Source: Robertkochia sediminum
GTDB taxonomy: Bacteria; Bacteroidota; Bacteroidia; Flavobacteriales; Flavobacteriaceae
DNA: 64,000 nucleotides
Direction: 5' to 3'
Assembly: GCF_016786255.1 (NCBI RefSeq)
Contig: NZ_JADMKT010000074.1
Span: 146,517-210,516, forward strand
Positions 17,063 through 25,764 of this stretch are shown piece after piece. The notes under the pieces are model-generated. The model was not told the origin of the DNA, searched no databases, and was given only the letters and a program-made list of their open reading frames with translations. Both the position numbers and the translations under genes were made by a program. Within the stretch, counting starts at the first letter, position 1. Each line of letters opens with the position of its first letter.

Positions 17063-18097
17063 ATGAAGATCACGCTACGCCATATCGCTAAGACTACCCT
17101 TGTTCTCGTATATCTTGTTATTGTTGCAGGAGCCGTTGTACGTATGACCGGAAGCGGCATGGGATGCCCCGACTGGCCAAAGTGTTTTGGCTACTACATT
17201 CCTCCTACACAGGAATCCCAATTGCTTTGGGAACCGGAAAGGACCTTTAAGGAAGGGCAGGTGATCATCAGGGAGGAACGCTTACTGGTAGCCTCAAAAG
17301 ACCTCACCACAGGAGCCAATTTCAACCCCGAAAACTGGGAAGCCTACACCAAACACGACTATGCGATCTTCAATGCCACACACACCTGGGTGGAATACAT
17401 CAATCGCCTGGTGGGGGCACTTGCCGGACTGGCGACTCTGATCATGGCGATCTGGTCTGTTGGCTGGTGGAAACGTAAAAGGCAGGTAACGGTCTTAAGC
17501 TGGCTCACTGTTTTCGGAATGGGCTTCCAGGCATGGCTGGGTGCAACCGTAGTCTATTCGGTATTGGCACCGGTACGTATTACCCTGCACATGGTCATGG
17601 CCCTCGTGATCGTAGCCATGATCCTGCGTATCATTCAACTTTTAAAACCTGCTGATAACCACAAGGTGTTTAACCCTTTGTTTCACCAATTACTCTGGAC
17701 CGCCCTGGCACTCACCCTTCTTCAGGTGGTTCTCGGCACCCAGGTAAGGCAATTCATAGATGAACAAGTTAAATTGCTGGGAGGGCTTGCCAAAGACCAG
17801 TGGCTTAGCGAACCCGAAGTGAGCTTCTATATTCATCGTAGTTTTTCGATCATTGTACTTGCCATCAATGTTTACCTGGCATATCTTAACCGAAAGCTGG
17901 GACTGAAATTCGGAAAAATGTCCTGGGTACTGGTATTGCTTGGAATCGAGATTCTCAGCGGGATGGCTATGTATTACGTCGATTTCCCCTTCGGATCACA
18001 GTCTGTACACCTCGTGATCGCCTCCATACTATTCGGCTTACAATTCTATTTGGTTTTAGAATCTGTAACGGCTAAAAAACAGGTGAATTCTTTGTAA
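17063..18097 (+). CDS. ctaA: Heme A synthase (COX15/CtaA family)
   Basis: A 344-residue polytopic membrane protein with about eight helices in two halves. It has the heme-binding signature RMTGSGMGCPDWPKCFG near the N-terminus, HTWVEYINRL with a heme-ligand His, and a second-half HRSFSIIV. It oxidises the C8 methyl of heme O to make heme A for cytochrome c oxidase. The periplasmic loop between the first helices is long, as in other Bacteroidetes homologues. It lies on the same strand as cca with a 62-base gap. Confidence 0.92.
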   Translation: MKITLRHIAKTTLVLVYLVIVAGAVVRMTGSGMGCPDWPKCFGYYIPPTQESQLLWEPERTFKEGQVIIREERLLVASKDLTTGANFNPENWEAYTKHDYAIFNATHTWVEYINRLVGALAGLATLIMAIWSVGWWKRKRQVTVLSWLTVFGMGFQAWLGATVVYSVLAPVRITLHMVMALVIVAMILRIIQLLKPADNHKVFNPLFHQLLWTALALTLLQVVLGTQVRQFIDEQVKLLGGLAKDQWLSEPEVSFYIHRSFSIIVLAINVYLAYLNRKLGLKFGKMSWVLVLLGIEILSGMAMYYVDFPFGSQSVHLVIASILFGLQFYLVLESVTAKKQVNSL

Positions 18098-18123
18098 CTT
18101 GCGTGCCCAAAAAATTGTCAAAC

Positions 18124-18636
18124 ATGATCTATAAGTTCAGAATAATCCTGGATGCCGAAGACGATGTCTTCAGAGACCTGGAGATCGAAGCACATACCAC
18201 AATGGAAGACTTTCATAATGCCATCGCCCAGTCTTTTGGCTTTGACGGTACCGAAATGGCTTCCTTTTATGTGAGTAATGAAGAATGGGAGCAAGGAGAG
18301 GAGATCGCCCTGTTCGATATGAGCGAAGGAATGGAAAAGGTGCGCTTAATGAGCGAAGAACACCTGGAAGATGTACTGAACAAAGACAACCGCAACCTGA
18401 TCTATGTTTACGACTTTTTCAGCATGTGGACCTTCTTCGTTGAACTTGCAGACATCTCTGAAAAAGAAGAAGGCACTACCTACCCTAACCTCATGTTCGT
18501 TCACGGTCAACTCCCCGATAGTCCGCCGGAAAAATCCTTCGAAGCAGAAGACTTTGGCGATCCGGACATGGAAGACGAATACGGTTTCGACCTGGAAGAT
18601 CTGGACAGCTTTGACTTTGACCAGAATTTAAACTGA
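18124..18636 (+). CDS. pRiA4b ORF-3-like acidic protein
   Basis: A 170-residue strongly acidic protein starting MIYKFRIILDAEDDVFRDLEIE. The N-terminal part resembles the plasmid pRiA4b ORF-3-like family (typical features FRDLEIEAHTTMEDFHNAI and GFDGTEMASFY), whose function is not established. The C-terminal 40 residues are mostly Asp and Glu. The start is ATG 18124 rather than the in-frame GTG at 18103: a near-consensus TAACTTG (18095-18101) overlaps the ctaA stop just upstream. Despite the family name there is no plasmid context here. Confidence 0.75.
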   Translation: MIYKFRIILDAEDDVFRDLEIEAHTTMEDFHNAIAQSFGFDGTEMASFYVSNEEWEQGEEIALFDMSEGMEKVRLMSEEHLEDVLNKDNRNLIYVYDFFSMWTFFVELADISEKEEGTTYPNLMFVHGQLPDSPPEKSFEAEDFGDPDMEDEYGFDLEDLDSFDFDQNLN

Positions 18637-18677
18637 TCTGCCGCAAAGCGATCACCCACATTTAAAAGAATATTACG

Positions 18678-19736
18678 ATGATCAACCTGTATCCTACACA
18701 TATAGACAGCCTTTCTATTCACAAGGTTGGAAACAAAAGTAAAAGTGAAGCTATTTTCTATTCGGAGGAACCTTACCGCCTTAATGATGAGATCACCTCG
18801 ATCCTTAAGGAATACTTCTTTAAGCCTTTCAGGGAGAAAGAAGAAAACTATCTTCACTTTACCAACGAGGTCGATGTGGAATTCAATGAGCTCTACAAGA
18901 TCTGCTCAGAGATCTTCGAAGATCCGGCATCGGCTCATACCAACTCCAAGAGAATTGCCAGCCACCTTTTTGAGCAATCCAACCACCCTCATATCAAAAG
19001 CGGAGAGCTTTATGTATGCTACCTGACCGATGTGGTTCTGGACAACGAAAAGGTCGATGCGGTCGGTATTTTCAAATCGGAGTTAAAACACGATTTCCTG
19101 GAATTTGAAGAGGATCAAAACAACCTGGAGATCATTATCAGGCAAGGGATCAACGTCAACAAACTCGACAAGGGAGCCCTTATCCTGAACCGCGAAAAAG
19201 AGGAAGGTTTCAAGATCCTATCGATAGACAGCAACCGTTACGATACCAAATACTGGCTGGAGAAGTTCCTGCAGGTAGAAACTACCACCGACGAAAACTT
19301 CTACACCAAGAAGTACCTGAAATTTTGCCAGGATTTTGCCAAGGATGTCGTACTTCCTGCAGAAGACAAGAAAGAAGAGGTAATGTTCATGAACCGTGCC
19401 GTGAACCACTTTGCAAAAAATGACGATTTTGAGGAGACCAACTTCCTGAACGAAGTGATCGACAATCCCGATCTTATCCCCGAATTCAAGCACTATAAAG
19501 AAGATCGCGGAGCAAAATACAGTATTGAGGACGTGAGCAACTTCCCCATCGCAAACAAGGCTGTATCTGACGCGAGGAAAAAGATCAAGAACGTTATTAG
19601 CCTGGACACCAACATCCAGATCAAAATGGATTTCATCAACCCGGAATCGGCAGAGAAATTCGTGGAGAAAGGATGGGACGAAGAGAAACAGATGTACTAC
19701 TACCTGGTCTACTTCAACAAAGAACAAAAGAGCTAG
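18678..19736 (+). CDS. Nucleoid-associated protein (NdpA/YejK family)
   Basis: A 352-residue protein matching the 37-kDa nucleoid-associated family (PF04245): the N-terminal THIDSLSIHKVGNKSK, central HLFEQSNHPHIKSGELYVCYL and KSELKHDFLEF, and the conserved C-terminal region. E. coli YejK is found on the nucleoid; its molecular role is poorly known. It follows the pRiA4b-like gene by 41 bases on the same strand and ends at a strong bidirectional terminator. Confidence 0.85.
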   Translation: MINLYPTHIDSLSIHKVGNKSKSEAIFYSEEPYRLNDEITSILKEYFFKPFREKEENYLHFTNEVDVEFNELYKICSEIFEDPASAHTNSKRIASHLFEQSNHPHIKSGELYVCYLTDVVLDNEKVDAVGIFKSELKHDFLEFEEDQNNLEIIIRQGINVNKLDKGALILNREKEEGFKILSIDSNRYDTKYWLEKFLQVETTTDENFYTKKYLKFCQDFAKDVVLPAEDKKEEVMFMNRAVNHFAKNDDFEETNFLNEVIDNPDLIPEFKHYKEDRGAKYSIEDVSNFPIANKAVSDARKKIKNVISLDTNIQIKMDFINPESAEKFVEKGWDEEKQMYYYLVYFNKEQKS

Positions 19737-19763
19737 AACAAATGCATAAGAGCAAACATAAAT

Positions 19764-19795
19764 AAAAAAGGCTGTCCGATCGGACAGCCTTTTTT
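19764..19795. terminator. Bidirectional terminator between convergent genes
   Basis: Perfect 32-base palindrome with A-run and T-run ends, between the nucleoid-protein gene (+) and the exported-protein gene (-). It can serve both strands. Confidence 0.88.
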
Positions 19796-19817
19796 ATATC
19801 ACCTGGTTTTTTATTCC

Positions 19818-20522
19818 CTAGGGTTTCTCAAATAATGCGGCATCAACATTGGCATTAAAGACCATATTGCTGAGCTTCATCACCACAGAAGGCGACTTCA
19901 GCTCCTTCCCGGTATAACTCTCGATGGTCGTAGGGAATTTACAGCCCTCTACTTCTACATAGTCCTTATAGGCCATAATGATATTACCCCCCATGGGAGA
20001 CGGCATTTCTACAAAATCAATAAGCTTGGTTTCCGGGTGAAAGTACCTCACCTGCTCCGGCTCATGGGCTGCTTTAAAGGTGACCTTAAGCACCCTGTAG
20101 GTTTGTCCGTTAAGCGAGCGCTGACCCAGATCTTCCAGGTCGTAGGAAGCCACATCCAGCAACCTTTCGGTAGACAAGCCCTTCTGTGAAGCCCGAAGTT
20201 GCTCCTTAGGCATAGGAATAACGGCATTGGAACCTGTCATCGGATTGATCATCCAGCCTTGATCTCCATTGATCACGGTGACCATCTTTTGATCGCGGAA
20301 CATCATCTCTGAATACTGCTTGTCGGGATAAGCATAAGCCATCATCCCACTCATTTTAAGTCCGTTGGAAACCAATTCGACATCAGCCTTCATGGTCTTT
20401 ACTTTTTCGAGAAGTTCCTTCCCACCTATGGCTTTCAGGTAATCATCGACCACCTTCTCCGGGGATTGTGCCGACATCACTGCAGTACATAATGCCAGGA
20501 CGAACAAGAATACGGTTCTCAT
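19818..20522 (-). CDS. Exported LolA/LolB-fold-like protein
   Basis: A 234-residue protein with a signal peptide (MRTVFLFVLALCTAVMSAQ). The mature part, beginning VVDDYLKAIGGKELLEKVKTMK and followed by alternating beta strands, resembles the outer-membrane-lipoprotein-sorting fold (LolA-like, PF17131-type) seen in many Bacteroidetes periplasmic proteins. These bind hydrophobic ligands in a half-barrel; many members are not involved in lipoprotein transport. It converges with the nucleoid-protein gene and lies downstream of the kinase-like protein gene on the same strand (39-base gap). Confidence 0.65.
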   Translation of the reverse strand: MRTVFLFVLALCTAVMSAQSPEKVVDDYLKAIGGKELLEKVKTMKADVELVSNGLKMSGMMAYAYPDKQYSEMMFRDQKMVTVINGDQGWMINPMTGSNAVIPMPKEQLRASQKGLSTERLLDVASYDLEDLGQRSLNGQTYRVLKVTFKAAHEPEQVRYFHPETKLIDFVEMPSPMGGNIIMAYKDYVEVEGCKFPTTIESYTGKELKSPSVVMKLSNMVFNANVDAALFEKP

Positions 20523-20561
20523 AATTTATTTTTTATAAATGTAAACATTTCAAAACACTCC

Positions 20562-21626
20562 TTACGAAAGCAAACGTTTCATACTCACATCTTCGTAGTT
20601 ACGCTTAACAAAATCCAGGGCAGTACTTACCACCTCGCCCATCGTTCCGCAGCGTTTAAAGTTCACGTCGTGCGTATAGTCGTAAAGCCCCATCTTAAGC
20701 TGTTCGAGATTAGCCTCCTTACTAATGCAATCGTCAGCCATACATTTCACCAGGGTCTTCAGTCGCTTTTTTGAAGCGATGATCCTTCTTGCAGTGACCG
20801 AACGCTCTTCCTTCTTGTATTGGTTGATAGAGGTTTCCTTCAGCTTCTCAGATACGTTCTGCACCATCTTGTAATTCTCTTTGAAGAACTGCGGTTTGTA
20901 GATCTTAAGATTCCCCTCATAAGACTGCTGATCAAAATCGATGGCACGGATCTTAAAGATCACATTATCGAAATCGTGGGTTGGGATCACCACGTAGTTA
21001 TATGAACGCATATCCCCCAGCAACCTGATCGTACAACGTTCATTGAACTTAACAAACTCCTTGGCGATCTGGCTCTTTTGTATTTCAGTACACTTAGGCA
21101 GGTAATCCTTAATAAAAACATCTCCGGGAATCCCGGAAATATGCTCCTCGATAAGGGTATCCTTATACACCGTGAAGTTGATCCAGTTGGGAGACAACAA
21201 ATGCTCCAACTCGAGTCCATATACCCTGGAAGCATCGGCTTTTTTCACATAGAGGTAGGTGTAGTTGTCATTGAGAATGTTTCTCACCTTAATACGAAAG
21301 GGCTTTGAATTCCCGAACGTACAATAGTCAATGGCGTCGATATTGAGGTATTCGAAGATATCTTCATCTCCATCAGACACCATCAGGGCATACACCTTCT
21401 TTAGCTGGTGATCGATCTCAGGACGCTCGAACTCCGAATAATACACCCTGATCCACATCGTATCGTTATCATCCTCATCGTACACCACGATCGATCCGGA
21501 AAATCTGAGCAGATCGTCATAGGAGATCGGGATCATGGTATTCCGGTTATAGTGCTCCAGGTAATCCTGTAGCTTATCACATATAGGGTAGGTTGGCTTC
21601 TTTTTTGAGATCAGTTTCTGGCTCAT
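20562..21626 (-). CDS. Unknown cytoplasmic protein with kinase-like catalytic motifs
   Basis: A 354-residue protein with no signal peptide or membrane segment; I recognise no named family. Reading it as a protein-kinase/APH-like fold fits well: YVKK (126-129) as the ATP-binding lysine strand, G-x-E-x-E at 137-141 as the C-helix, LIEEHISG (158-165) as the hinge, GD-x4-N (204-210) as the catalytic loop, and IDFD (229-232) as the metal-binding DFG equivalent. The His of the usual HGD is Leu. About 100 extra N-terminal residues and a basic C-terminal helical region flank the core. If active it would phosphorylate an unknown substrate. It has its own promoter box at 21647-21654. Confidence 0.55.
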   Translation of the reverse strand: MSQKLISKKKPTYPICDKLQDYLEHYNRNTMIPISYDDLLRFSGSIVVYDEDDNDTMWIRVYYSEFERPEIDHQLKKVYALMVSDGDEDIFEYLNIDAIDYCTFGNSKPFRIKVRNILNDNYTYLYVKKADASRVYGLELEHLLSPNWINFTVYKDTLIEEHISGIPGDVFIKDYLPKCTEIQKSQIAKEFVKFNERCTIRLLGDMRSYNYVVIPTHDFDNVIFKIRAIDFDQQSYEGNLKIYKPQFFKENYKMVQNVSEKLKETSINQYKKEERSVTARRIIASKKRLKTLVKCMADDCISKEANLEQLKMGLYDYTHDVNFKRCGTMGEVVSTALDFVKRNYEDVSMKRLLS

Positions 21627-21646
21627 ATACCTGATAAATATTTTCT

Positions 21647-21654
21647 CAAATTTA
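21647..21654 (-). promoter_or_regulatory. -7 box TAAATTTG for the kinase-like gene
   Basis: Exact TAnnTTTG match on the minus strand, 20 bases before ATG 21626. A TTG lies 13 bases further upstream, closer than the usual -33 spacing. Confidence 0.48.
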
Positions 21655-21722
21655 ACTTATATTGTAACAAAAGCATCGGGCATTCGTCGAATTAACAGAA
21701 CTAACCATATTCCTCTATTATT

Positions 21723-22625
21723 TTGAGCACCATACTAACTATTGATCATCTCACGAAAAAATTCGGTCATCTTACTGCAGTCAAAGACCTTTCGTTCTCC
21801 ATAGAAAAAGGGAATGTTTACGGGATCCTTGGACCTAACGGAAGTGGAAAATCGACCACCCTGGGCATCGTTCTCAATGTGGTCAATAAAACTTCCGGGA
21901 ACTTTCAGTGGTTCGACGGATCGGTATCTACCCATGAAGCCTTAAAGCGTGTCGGCGCCATTATTGAGCGCCCAAACTTTTATCCTTATATGACCGCAGA
22001 GCAAAACCTCAAGCTGGTTTGTAAGATCAAAGAAGTACCCGACACCAAGGTTCTGGAAAAACTCGAACTGGTAGGCTTACTGGATCGAAAAGACGATAAG
22101 TTTCGCACCTATTCCCTGGGGATGAAGCAGCGATTGGCTATTGCCTCTGCCCTGCTCAACGACCCGGAGATCCTCATACTCGACGAACCCACGAACGGTC
22201 TGGATCCGCAGGGGATCCACCAGATCAGGGAGATCATCAAGGAGATCGCCTCCAATGGAACGACCATACTCCTGGCCTCCCACCTGCTGGACGAGGTCGA
22301 AAAAGTATGCACCCATGTGGTCATACTCAGAAAAGGAGAAAAGCTCTACTCCGGTCGCGTCGATGAAATGATCGCCAGTCATGGGTATTTCCAGTTAAAA
22401 AGCAAGGAGCAGGAAAAACTGATCGACCTCCTGGAAGAGCATGAGAGTTTTGGACGTATTAACCGGGACAACGGACTCATCACGGCATTTTTGAATACGC
22501 CTATGGAGGCCGATGAGCTCAATGCCCTGGTTTTCGAAAAAGGCATCGTTCTCTCACACCTGGTGAAACGTAAAGAAAGCCTGGAAGAACAATTCCTTAC
22601 CCTGACCAACAACCTTTCCAACTAA
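21723..22625 (+). CDS. ABC transporter ATP-binding protein (ABC-2 exporter type)
   Basis: A 300-residue ATPase subunit with Walker A GPNGSGKST, signature YSLGMKQRLAIA, Walker B ILILDEPTNGLDP and the switch His in LLASHLLDEV. A C-terminal domain of about 80 residues follows the ATPase core. The start codon is TTG 21723: an in-frame stop lies at 21702 and no ATG or GTG is available between them. It pairs with the permease gene 17 bases downstream. Such two-gene ABC-2 systems export antibiotics, peptides or lipids; the substrate is unknown. Confidence 0.92.
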   Translation: MSTILTIDHLTKKFGHLTAVKDLSFSIEKGNVYGILGPNGSGKSTTLGIVLNVVNKTSGNFQWFDGSVSTHEALKRVGAIIERPNFYPYMTAEQNLKLVCKIKEVPDTKVLEKLELVGLLDRKDDKFRTYSLGMKQRLAIASALLNDPEILILDEPTNGLDPQGIHQIREIIKEIASNGTTILLASHLLDEVEKVCTHVVILRKGEKLYSGRVDEMIASHGYFQLKSKEQEKLIDLLEEHESFGRINRDNGLITAFLNTPMEADELNALVFEKGIVLSHLVKRKESLEEQFLTLTNNLSN

Positions 22626-22642
22626 CCATTCAATTCCTGAAC

Positions 22643-23473
22643 ATGTTACGACTATTACAAATAGAAGCCATAAAACTCTGGTACAACCGTTCCAGCCGGA
22701 TCCTTATCCTGGCTTATTTTATCCTGCTGCTCTCCATTGCCATGATCGCAGCCATCAAATTCGATATCGGCCCCGTAGAATTCCATTTGGCAGACCAGGG
22801 GATCTTTAACTTCCCCTACATCTGGCATTTCAACACCTATGTAGCGGCCTGGTTCAAACTATTCCTGGCCATTATCATCGTATCGATGATGTCTAATGAA
22901 TACAGCAACAAGACCATCAAACAAAACCTGATCGACGGCCTCAGCAAAAAGGAGTTCATTATGAGCAAATTCCTCACCGTGATCGCCTTCGCCCTGATCT
23001 CTACGGTCTTTGTTTTTGTGGTGTCTATGATCCTCGGACTTATCTTTTCAGATTACAACGAGCCCGGCATCATCTTTTCTGACCTCGAATACCTGATCGC
23101 TTTTTTTGTAAAGCTCATGGGCTTCTTTGCCTTTTGTCTGTTCCTGGGCATCCTGGTAAAACGCTCTGCATTTGCCTTGGGATTCCTGATACTCTGGCAG
23201 GCCTTTGAAGGCATTGCCTACGGTGTTATGCGATGGAAAGGAAGTGAAGCCCTGGCCGATGCGGTCTACCAGTTTTTGCCACTCAATGCGATGAGCAACC
23301 TTATCAAGGAACCCGCAACCCGCCTTGGAGCCGTAAAATCGGTCGCCAACCAACTCGGAGAAGAATTTTCTAAAGATTACGGCGTGCACATCCTGGAGAT
23401 CCTGATCGTGCTCGCATGGACAGCCCTTTTTGTATATGCTTCCTACTGGCTGCTGAAGCGCAGAGATCTGTAA
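22643..23473 (+). CDS. ABC-2 type transporter permease
   Basis: A 276-residue membrane protein with six hydrophobic segments and the ABC-2 permease layout: a short cytoplasmic N-terminus, a first helix near residues 20-40, then an intracellular loop (MSNEYSNKTIKQNLIDGLSKKEF), which is the typical NatB/BcrB-like coupling segment. It partners with the ATPase gene 17 bases upstream. A hairpin terminator follows at 23496. Confidence 0.88.
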   Translation: MLRLLQIEAIKLWYNRSSRILILAYFILLLSIAMIAAIKFDIGPVEFHLADQGIFNFPYIWHFNTYVAAWFKLFLAIIIVSMMSNEYSNKTIKQNLIDGLSKKEFIMSKFLTVIAFALISTVFVFVVSMILGLIFSDYNEPGIIFSDLEYLIAFFVKLMGFFAFCLFLGILVKRSAFALGFLILWQAFEGIAYGVMRWKGSEALADAVYQFLPLNAMSNLIKEPATRLGAVKSVANQLGEEFSKDYGVHILEILIVLAWTALFVYASYWLLKRRDL

Positions 23474-23495
23474 TTCGTCCGACACATAAAACCTA

Positions 23496-23529
23496 AAAAT
23501 GCCCTTAACAAAGGGCATTTTGTTTTTTA
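23496..23529 (+). terminator. Rho-independent terminator after ABC permease gene
   Basis: Perfect 11-bp stem (23496-23506 with 23511-23521), four-base loop AACA and a T-rich tail. Confidence 0.85.
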
Positions 23530-23664
23530 TAACCCTTCGGACATTTAAATTGAGAGCAATGCTCATGCGATCACCCACACCTTGTGTATCCCCGGGAAGG
23601 CACCTTTCTCAGCAGGAACAGCTAGATTTTGAGCAGCAGCCACAAATGAAGCTGGATGTTTTGT

Positions 23665-23672
23665 TAGTTTTG
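23665..23672 (+). promoter_or_regulatory. -7 box TAGTTTTG only 4 bases before uvrB ATG
   Basis: Exact TAnnTTTG match. With start-site spacing usual for this element the uvrB message would begin at or very near its ATG. Confidence 0.42.
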
Positions 23673-23676
23673 TACT

Positions 23677-25674
23677 ATGCGCTTTAAGATCCAGTCAGAA
23701 TACAAACCCACAGGGGACCAGCCACAGGCTATTGCCGAACTTTCAAAAGGCATAGAAGATAAGGAACGACACCAGACCCTATTAGGAGTCACCGGGTCAG
23801 GAAAGACCTTTACCGTGGCCAATGTGGTCGAACAGGTACAGCGCCCCACCCTGGTACTGGCCCACAACAAGACCCTGGCCGCACAGCTCTATTCAGAGTT
23901 CAAACAGTTTTTCCCGGAAAATGCGGTGGAATACTTTGTCTCGTATTACGACTACTACCAGCCCGAAGCCTATATTCCGGTTACGGGAACTTATATCGAA
24001 AAGGACCTCTCTATAAACGAAGAGATCGAAAAGTTACGATTGAGCACTACCTCTTCCCTGCTTTCCGGCCGAAGGGATGTACTCGTGGTGGCATCGGTGT
24101 CCTGCCTCTACGGTATTGGTAACCCCATAGAATTTCAAAAGAACGTGATCTCCTTAGAGCGTGACCAGGTGATCTCCAGAACCAAACTTCTTCATCGCCT
24201 GGTGCAAAGCCTTTATTCCCGAACCACAGCAGAATTCAATCACGGGAATTTCAGGGTAAAAGGGGACGTGGTAGATATTTACCCCGGGTATGCAGATGAC
24301 GCCTTTCGCATTCACTTTTTTGGGGATGAGATCGAGGAGATCGAGGCCTTTGACCCAAATACCAACAAGGTGGTTGAAAAGTACGACCGCCTGAACATCT
24401 ATCCGGCGAATATGTTCGTAACCTCTCCCGATGTACTCCAAAACGCGATCAAAGAGATCCAGGACGACCTGGTAAAACAGATCGATTACTTCAAAGAGGT
24501 TGGCAAACCCCTTGAAGCAAAACGCCTGGAAGAGCGCACGAATTTCGACCTGGAAATGATCCGTGAACTGGGGTACTGTTCCGGGATCGAAAACTATTCC
24601 CGCTACCTGGACGGCAGATCCCCCGGTACCCGTCCGTTCTGCCTCCTGGATTATTTCCCGGACGACTATTTGATGGTCGTGGACGAGAGTCACGTAACCA
24701 TTCCCCAGGTACACGCCATGTACGGGGGTGACCGAAGCCGAAAGGAGAATCTGGTGGACTACGGATTCAGACTCCCCGCAGCCATGGATAACCGTCCGCT
24801 GAAGTTCGAGGAGTTCGAAGCCCTCCAGAACCAGGTGATCTATGTAAGTGCTACTCCGGCAGATTATGAAATGGAACACAGTGGTGGTGTTTACGTAGAA
24901 CAGGTGATCAGACCTACCGGCCTTTTGGACCCGGTGATCGAAGTACGCCCCAGCAAGCACCAGATAGACGACCTGATCGAAGAGATCCAACAGCGCGTGG
25001 AACTGGATGAACGAACCCTGGTAACCACCCTCACCAAAAGAATGGCCGAAGAACTCACCAAATACCTCACCCGGATCCAGGTGCGATGCCGCTACATACA
25101 TTCGGACGTAGACACCCTGGAGCGCGTGGAGATCATGCAGGACCTGAGAAAGGGACTTTTCGATGTACTCATCGGGGTGAACCTGTTACGGGAAGGACTG
25201 GACCTGCCGGAGGTTTCCCTGGTAGCCATCCTGGATGCCGACAAAGAAGGATTCCTTAGAAGTACCCGCTCCCTCACGCAGACGGTGGGAAGGGCAGCTC
25301 GAAATGTGAACGGGAAGGCCATCATGTATGCCGATAAGATCACAGAGAGCATGCAGCGCACCATAGACGAAACAGAATACCGCAGGGAAAAGCAAATGAA
25401 ATACAATGAAGAGCACGGTATTAAACCCCAGGCGCTGAAAAAGAACCTCGACAGTGCCCTGGCGAAAAACTCTATCGCCACCTACCAACAAGAAAAGGAG
25501 GCTGCCCGAAAAGCCGCAGAACCTGAGCAGGAATACATGACCAAAGAACAGCTGGAAAAGGTGGTAAGAGATAAACGAAAAGCCATGGAAAAAGCAGCAA
25601 AAGAGCTCGACTTTATGGAAGCAGCAAGACTAAGAGACGAGATCAAGATCCTCCAGGAAAAGATAGCCCAATAA
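23677..25674 (+). CDS. uvrB: Excinuclease ABC subunit B
   Basis: A 665-residue protein of normal UvrB length and architecture. Walker A GVTGSGKT (37-44); the beta-hairpin region with YYDYYQPEAYIP that clamps damaged DNA; helicase motifs including VVDESHVT; the TGLLDP segment; GVNLLREGLDLPEVSLVAILDAD; and a C-terminal UVR coiled coil (KAAKELDFMEAARLRDEI) that binds UvrC. It is the central damage-verifying helicase of nucleotide excision repair. uvrA and uvrC are not in the window. It stands alone between two terminators, with a promoter almost touching its ATG. Confidence 0.97.
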   Translation: MRFKIQSEYKPTGDQPQAIAELSKGIEDKERHQTLLGVTGSGKTFTVANVVEQVQRPTLVLAHNKTLAAQLYSEFKQFFPENAVEYFVSYYDYYQPEAYIPVTGTYIEKDLSINEEIEKLRLSTTSSLLSGRRDVLVVASVSCLYGIGNPIEFQKNVISLERDQVISRTKLLHRLVQSLYSRTTAEFNHGNFRVKGDVVDIYPGYADDAFRIHFFGDEIEEIEAFDPNTNKVVEKYDRLNIYPANMFVTSPDVLQNAIKEIQDDLVKQIDYFKEVGKPLEAKRLEERTNFDLEMIRELGYCSGIENYSRYLDGRSPGTRPFCLLDYFPDDYLMVVDESHVTIPQVHAMYGGDRSRKENLVDYGFRLPAAMDNRPLKFEEFEALQNQVIYVSATPADYEMEHSGGVYVEQVIRPTGLLDPVIEVRPSKHQIDDLIEEIQQRVELDERTLVTTLTKRMAEELTKYLTRIQVRCRYIHSDVDTLERVEIMQDLRKGLFDVLIGVNLLREGLDLPEVSLVAILDADKEGFLRSTRSLTQTVGRAARNVNGKAIMYADKITESMQRTIDETEYRREKQMKYNEEHGIKPQALKKNLDSALAKNSIATYQQEKEAARKAAEPEQEYMTKEQLEKVVRDKRKAMEKAAKELDFMEAARLRDEIKILQEKIAQ

Positions 25675-25675
25675 A

Positions 25676-25702
25676 AAACGCCTCCACAAGGAGGCGTTTC
25701 TC
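25676..25702. terminator. Terminator between uvrB and hsp20
   Basis: Perfect 10-bp stem (25676-25685 with 25690-25699) and loop ACAA, between convergent genes. Its left arm starts 1 base after the uvrB stop. Confidence 0.8.
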
Positions 25703-25764
25703 TACTAACTAACTAATCAATAACATGTACGCTAACTCATCAAAGACTTCGATCTTTTATGTCT

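Noticed and set aside
18124-18636. The pRiA4b ORF-3-like protein as evidence of an integrated plasmid or transposon.
   Set aside because: The family name is historical; there is no transposase, inverted repeat or change in base composition nearby.
21723-23473. The ABC exporter as part of the gliding-motility complex (GldA/GldF/GldG).
   Set aside because: There is a single short permease and no gldG-like gene; the proteins look like a generic ABC-2 pair.
24154-25101. 315-codon frame antisense to uvrB.
   Set aside because: It is fully inside a conserved essential gene on the opposite strand; such frames are by-products of uvrB codon use.
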